A stretch of DNA of 64,000 nucleotides from contig JAPWGK010000003.1 in the NCBI GenBank assembly GCA_029641185.1, positions 2,418,001 to 2,482,000 of the forward strand. Reading direction: 5' to 3'. This document shows, one piece after another, positions 58,851 to 64,000 of this stretch. Positions within the stretch are counted from its first letter, which is position 1. Every line of letters begins with the position of its first letter. Source of the stretch: Pseudofabraea citricarpa (lineage: Eukaryota; Ascomycota; Leotiomycetes; Helotiales; Dermateaceae). The translations under genes were made by a program, and so were the position numbers. The notes beneath the pieces were generated by a model. The model searched no databases, was not told the DNA's origin, and saw only the letters and a program-made list of their open reading frames with translations.

Positions 58851-61800
58851 ATGCCTGAGCAATCAGTAAAACCCTCGTAAGTTGGTCCCCTTCAACGCGT
58901 CAACATCACGCGTAGAAACACTTACCTCTTTTTCAGGTCTCACACCTCCCCTGAGATAATCGATCTGACCCTCGGCAGCGACGATGAAGATGATCCCAGG
59001 ACTCGCAGTAAGATTAAGGCGCGGAAACCGATTTTACCGCCCGCCATAGATGGACTCCCAAGATCTTTCGACACCACGAGACGAAACCCAAACCCAGCAC
59101 CAGTCGCGCGCGATATTGATCAGCGGCGAATCTATCCTGCAATACTTCCTCCAGGCTCAGCGCCACGGACCCCTATCCCTTTGCCTACACATAGACAAAG
59201 CCTTCCTGGAGCAGATCAGAGGCCAACTTCATCTACGAGGCCGATCCAGAAACGTTCGTCCACGGCAATTCTACCTAATACAGGACAACCTGTAAAGAGG
59301 CAGAAGATACAGGGTGGAACAGCAACACAGGGTGGTTTGCGGGCTTCGACACATTCACCTAGCATGGTTATGCACCAGAAGCAACAAAACAACCCACTTG
59401 TTGTGTACCCAGCTGGCAATACTAGCAACAAATCCGGCTCACTCACTCAAACTTACCAACCAACTCCAATTCGACCGCCTCAAACGAGCAATACTCGCTC
59501 TAGAATATCGGGAGGTAGTGAGCCTCGGAGGCAATCACAGGGTATTCCGCCAGGGGTGAAACGGTCCAATGAAACTCCCATTGATGTTAAGGCAGTAGCA
59601 GACCGTGTAGGAGCTTTTATCACCATATACATATCCCCGCTAATGAGGCAGGCGTTGGAAAAAACACGATCGAAGCTAGAGGCTAAACATGGACAATATG
59701 TTGCGAAGAGGATCACTAGCAAGGTATGCCTAAAAATTGCTCTTCCGTTTATTCTCTAACAAAAGCCAGCTTGGAGATGATTCTCGATCAATCGTAAAAA
59801 GTTTGATAGAAGATGCAAGCTTCTTCGCAGAGCATCAAGCAAATAACTGGCAGAGTCTGTCTCCAGCCTACGAGAAACGACTCCTTGCTCAAGCTTGTAA
59901 AGCATTGGATGAGCGTGCAGTTGACTTTGTGAAAGAAGTCTTGCAGAACCTCCCCAAAAACCACACCAATAATAATCAGTTGCAAGCCCCATTTACTCGA
60001 AGGTCTAAAAGGGGAGATAATTCTGGTTCGGACATGTCTACTCGTTCCAACGATACCAAATCTAATGATTCTTCGGAGGAAGACTCTGATATCACTATGG
60101 AGTATCGCAGCACACCGAATGTGCGCACCGTCATTCCCGATGTTCAAATTGCACGAAATCCTCAAAGAAGCACTTCCAATTGGTCCATTCGTTCAGACGA
60201 ACCGAGTTTATTACAGCTTGGCCTAGATCTTGATTCACTAAAGCTTGCTGGTCTAGACCTCAATATGTCTCGTCCGTACATAAATGCGGTTAACCGAGAC
60301 CTAATTACGCGCGGGCTTGAAATGGCTTTGGCGCGTACTAACTTTTTGTCGTCGAAGGAGAAAGAACTGCTCACGAAAAGTCCAATACATGTCAACTTCT
60401 GTCCGGAGGAAGCTTCGGAACTTCTGCAACTCTTGCATCCTAAATCAAGAAAACCTGTGTCCGAGCCTATGCCGATGATTGTTTCCACGATGACGGGCAA
60501 AGAGTCAAAGATTCCCGATCTGGTTGTTGAAATAACCAGAAAGCTGACAAAACCAGGCCCTGGGGTCGCAAGACAGCTTCTCCGAAAACGGGGGCCAAGT
60601 GCTATTGCAGCATTCCTGCAGGATGCAGCTACAGGTATGCTCGATTCACAAGCGCAAATTGTCCGTATACAGAATAAAAAGGTTGCCAAACACCCACCGC
60701 GAAGTTCCATAACCGCTCTACTTAGGGAACGTGAGACGGATGGAAGAGCTTCCAGACGAGTAGGCAGAGGTCTACGATCGTTCAAGGCGGTGGTGCGCAA
60801 TGAGCTCGAGGACTCCCTAGCTCTACAAGATAGATGGACAGACTGCTGTGGAGACATTTTCTCACTTAGCTGGACTAGTGAGGATGTCTTCATATGTGGT
60901 GCTACTGCCCATTCTGATTTTCACAACATGCAATACAACAAACCTGGAAACATGTCAGTGGGTTCGGCAAGTCAAGGAACTTTGAGAGCTATCGCAGATC
61001 ATCGGATCGTTCGCCCTGTTGTCGGGCATAAAGAGAATGCCGAAAACGCTTTAGAATCAATGCGTCGCACTCAAGACCCCTGGTTATATACTTCCGTGGT
61101 TTCAACTGCACACAGTGCTAAAACTGGCTACAGTTTCTCTGCAAGCTTTGACAAAACAGTCAAAGTATGGTCGGTGGAGAATAGAGGCGCAGGCATGGCT
61201 CTTGAAGGAAGCTGGGAACATGAAGCAAAAGTCAACTTTGTGGTAACTTCCGGATACCATAGACTTGTTGCTACTTCGGCAGATGTTAGTAACAATGCTA
61301 TTCGTGTGTATCATCTGGATGAAGATGACATTAGCAACGCGCCGTACGATACTTACACTGGTGAGAGAGCTGATGAGCAGGCACAAGAGTTACGGAGACG
61401 AGACAATTGGGCTTATTTTCCTGCAACAATACAATGGGGCCGAGCAGAAAGGGTATCGCATCTTCTCCTCGTTGGGTACTCACCTAGGAGCATGAGCGGT
61501 GATGATAATGATATCCCAGAAGACAAGCGCAATACAGGCGAACTATGTATGTGGAACACGTTCGATGGGACCAAAATCATTATCTCATCTGCGCGCACTC
61601 AAAACGTATTTGAAGTCATCTGGCATCCGACGCAACCAATTTTCTATGCGGCAACATCGCCCTGCGGAACCTTCGAGCCTGAAACTCGAACACAGATACA
61701 AGTATTTGCTCAAAACGAGCTCGGGACGTTTATGCTACTCAAGGCTCTCGACTGCCCGGCATGTGATATTAATGAGTTGACAGTTATGTATGTTTATTGG

Positions 61801-62888
61801 AAAGGCTGTCTTATTGCTCCAGCTAACTCTTTTGGTAGGCCAAACAGTATTGTGCAAACATATGTTACTGCAAGCTGTACAGACGGGAATACATACGTCT
61901 GGGATACTGCTCAAGGAGATCGTGCGATTCATGTTCTTGGGCATGGAGGTAAGGACCCTGCTCGACTTGTATGTATGTGGTATATACTAATCTTCCAAAA
62001 GAGCCTATCGAAACGCCAATGCATGATCTACCACGGGACCTTGCAGATGCTGGAGTCAAATTTGCTGCCTGGGGTAAAAGCTCAAATAGATTCTATACTG
62101 GCTCGTCGGATGGGAAGCTTAAGGTATGGAATATTAAAGCTCCTCGAGGTGAAGCATTTTTGCGAACCATACTCTCTATTCCGGCGGGTATCTCCGTCGG
62201 CGTATTTTCTGCGGACTTCTCTAAACTGGTTCTTGGTGACTCTACTGGGACAGTCCATCTTCTGTCTGTCGACCAAACATCAGAGGAAGCCGATAACATG
62301 TACTCCACAAAGCATGCTACTATAAAAAATCAGTCATCTAAACATCTCCCCTTACAAGGTCGGAGACCCCCTAAAGTTATCATCCAGCACTCAGAGCCGG
62401 ACCCGCCTGAAGGCTACCAGGCTGCAAATACCGAAGAGACCGCTATTGAAATGGCCAAGGGATTTCTGGATACACAACAGCTCGTTTTGAATCCTTCTCG
62501 AACCATTGGCGTTGTGCAAGGACCGAGATACTATGAAACCAAGTTTTTCCGAACGGAATGCCATGAAGGGAACGACGCTAGTAAGCCACTTCTACCGGAG
62601 TGGCAGGTAAAACAACAGGAGCGGAGAGGCGTGGATAAAATAGAATCAAAGTTCCCCTGTCTACCTCTAATGCAGAGCTCGTCTCAATTATCGCATACTA
62701 GGAACCTTGACCTAGATTTTGACTTATCACGATTGTCAATTAGTGATCGACAAGCTCTTGAAGAAGAAGGGGTCGATTTAGGGTTTATAGACGAGAGTAC
62801 ATTTGATTACGAGAGAATACGACCTCACTTTAGCCTTTTTAAGTCGATAAGTAAAGAATCGAAAAGCAAGTCGTATAGCTTCCTTTGA
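58851..62888 (+). CDS. large WD40 protein with disordered N-terminus
   Basis: Five exons: 58851-58876, 58937-59723, 59770-61787, 61839-61948, 62002-62888; introns are 46-60 bases and all phases agree, giving 1275 residues. An acidic SUMO-interaction-like motif 'EIIDLTLGSDDEDD' lies near residue 14. Residues 30-210 are Pro/Gln/Ser-rich and disordered. Helical segments follow (about 215-460, 'DVKAVADRVGAFITIYISPL', 'HVNFCPEEASELLQLLHP'). The WD propeller starts around 600: 'DIFSLSWTSEDVFICGATAH', 'GYSFSASFDKTVKVWSVEN', 'QNVFEVIWHPTQPIFYAAT', 'CTDGNTYVWDTAQGDRAIHV', 'NRFYTGSSDGKLKVWNIKAP'. The C-terminal 150 residues are charged. The architecture recalls DIM-9/Raf1, the WD40 subunit of CUL4-DDB1 complexes that direct H3K9 methylation; I hold that assignment loosely. 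Probably nuclear. Confidence 0.85.
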
Positions 62889-63132
62889 ATCTTTAATAAG
62901 GAGCTGCTTTTACACGTGCTATCGTAGATTTTAGATCTTAAAATAAGTTAAATAACTTGAAAAATAAAAATATTAAAAAGTTAAAAAAGAGTTTAAATTT
63001 AATAATTATTAATAATTATTAGATTTACTTATATTCGCTTTTTTATTACTCGCGTTTTTAATCGAGAAATATAAGTAAATAATAGATTTTTTAAAGAAAA
63101 AAAAATTCGACTATTAATAATATTATCATATA

Positions 63133-63156
63133 ATCACGTGATATGTATCACGTGAT
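63133..63156. repeat. paired ATCACGTGAT palindromes
   Basis: Two perfect 10-base palindromes ATCACGTGAT separated by ATGT, sitting as nearly the only G/C bases in an A/T-only stretch. The CACGTG core is the bHLH (Cbf1-type) recognition word. Any function is unknown. Confidence 0.6.
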
Positions 63157-63497
63157 ACAAAATAATATAGTCTCTTTGTGCTTCCTAAAAGAAATTAAAA
63201 AAAATCCCTTTTAATATTTTAAGATTTATCTTTATATAATATTATTTACGATTATTTACCTCTTTTATAATTAAAAAAAAATCTTTAAATTTTAAATTTT
63301 TATTTAATTATTTGCTTTTTATACTTAACTTACTAGAATCTCGTGCTAATTTAGCGCGTCCCTTGTGGTATTACAGTATTACGATAGTAGGAACACTTAT
63401 TACTAGTTTAAGGGAAGAGAATTCGTTTAAAGTCTCGAGTTAAGGGGGTCAAATAGCCTAATTACGCTTATCCCTCGGCTTCCTCTTATTTTACCTT

Positions 63498-63715
63498 AGA
63501 TATAATATCGTCCTTCGTTTTTTGCGCCTGAGCTTCTTCGGGCGCTACAGCGGCCTTCTCTTTTTCGCTATCGGGCTCATATAACTCGTCGGAAACACCA
63601 ACGAAATAGCTATCTTTACTACTAATATCCTTATAAGTCCTAGCTTATTTAGCAATCAAATTATATGGCATCTCAAATGACACGACTATCTTTAAAGGCT
63701 CGCTTAGGCATCTTC
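63498..63715 (-). pseudogene. degenerate gene fragment
   Basis: A protein-like run of about 50 codons on the minus strand ending at a TAA. It is acidic and Lys-rich ('DSEKEKAAVAPEEAQAQKTK'). Upstream a start-like 'MPKRAFKDSRVI' is followed at once by TGA and TAA codons. The transition-type stops fit RIP damage of a former repeat gene. Identity not recognised. Confidence 0.3.
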
Positions 63716-63749
63716 ATTCCATTCTGCTTTCTACAACTAGCGCGTTACT

Positions 63750-64000
63750 TTAAGCAAGATTTAGTGGCTTAATCCGGGTAATGGGGCCTAGTAATTTCTC
63801 GCCAAGCGCGCCTGCAAGCTGGCCCCTATCTGCAACAACTACTGTACCGTTGATAGCGGATGCCACATCGCTGGCCAAGAAAAGAGCAACATCTGCAATC
63901 GCTTCGGGCTGTATGAGCTGCTCATAGTAGTAGCCTCTAGTTGCATCTGATCCTACTTGTTCCCAAAAGCTAGCAAAGTCTTTCGTGGCAGTTTCTTCAT
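63750..64000 (-). CDS. short-chain dehydrogenase/reductase, C-terminal part (runs off window)
   Basis: The last 83 codons of a gene that begins beyond the right edge. The C-terminal SDR signature is clear: 'QPEAIADVALFLASDVASAI' followed by 'NGTVVVADRGQ', equivalent to the classical 'PEEIA..V.FLASD.AS.ITG..L.VDGG'. The final Gly-Gly of the usual 'DGG' is 'DRG' here. The tail ends 'ITRIKPLNLA'. SDRs are NAD(P)-dependent oxidoreductases; the cofactor and catalytic Tyr/Lys lie outside the window. It sits directly against the AT-rich block. Confidence 0.85.
   Translation of the reverse strand, partial: EETATKDFASFWEQVGSDATRGYYYEQLIQPEAIADVALFLASDVASAINGTVVVADRGQLAGALGEKLLGPITRIKPLNLA

Larger units (their letters stand above)
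62889..63749. other. AT-rich decayed repeat block
   Basis: From about 62890 to 63350 the sequence is overwhelmingly A/T with only scattered G/C and stops in every frame, as in RIP-mutated repeat DNA. It contains two ATCACGTGAT palindromes (63133-63156). From about 63460 to 63730 composition recovers; a minus-strand frame there reads as protein ('KDSYFVGVSDELYEPDSEKE', then a Lys-Val-Lys end) but is preceded by several stop codons. Confidence 0.5.

Overview
The window is nuclear DNA of a filamentous ascomycete (Pezizomycotina). Genes carry short introns of about 46 to 190 bases with GT-AG ends and CTAAC-type branch sites. The gene content is typical of these moulds: a velvet regulator VeA, a DUF4246 protein, a protein O-mannosyltransferase of the PMT2 type, a Chs7-family chaperone and a Mga2/Spt23-type membrane-tethered factor. 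Leotiomycetes is my best guess at class, but nothing in the sequence proves it. I saw no bacterial-type genes, tRNA, rRNA or CRISPR array.

Layout. 0-5.4 kb: a DUF952 protein, an unknown small protein, a TTC36-like TPR protein and, divergent from it, 4-hydroxyphenylpyruvate dioxygenase. 5.4-13.05 kb: 7.7 kb with no convincing gene, ending in a pyrimidine-rich promoter and veA (13.05-14.9 kb). 14.9-19.1 kb: non-coding, with an AT-rich island. 19.1-24 kb: a DUF4246 protein and a divergent two-exon protein with a trypsin-like triad. 24.4-29.3 kb: a small accessory-looking group made of an anion:cation-symporter MFS permease, a divergent 2-oxoglutarate/Fe(II) oxygenase and a cupin with a His-rich tail. 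30.8-45.3 kb: a disordered, probably nuclear protein, Mga2, a 3.5 kb repeat-rich spacer and Pmt2. 46.2-54.6 kb: a sugar transporter with a long N-terminus, a Chs7-family protein, a 252 bp MITE-like element and the TFIIH subunit Ssl1. 55.2-62.9 kb: a DCAF4-like WD40 protein, an ABM-fold small protein and a 1275-residue WD40 protein. 62.9-64 kb: a very AT-rich block that looks decayed by repeat-induced mutation, then the 3' end of a short-chain dehydrogenase that runs off the window.

Functional links. Most genes are housekeeping or regulatory: tyrosine breakdown, development, membrane-lipid/hypoxia control, cell-wall glycosylation and chitin-synthase export, and transcription/DNA repair. The one group that looks like a pathway is permease, oxygenase and cupin at 24.4-29.3 kb. 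Both long gene-poor spacers, upstream of veA and of mga2, share microsatellites and a repeated TACAGTAC-type word. Exon boundaries below were placed by hand from splice signals and frame continuity, not from transcripts.
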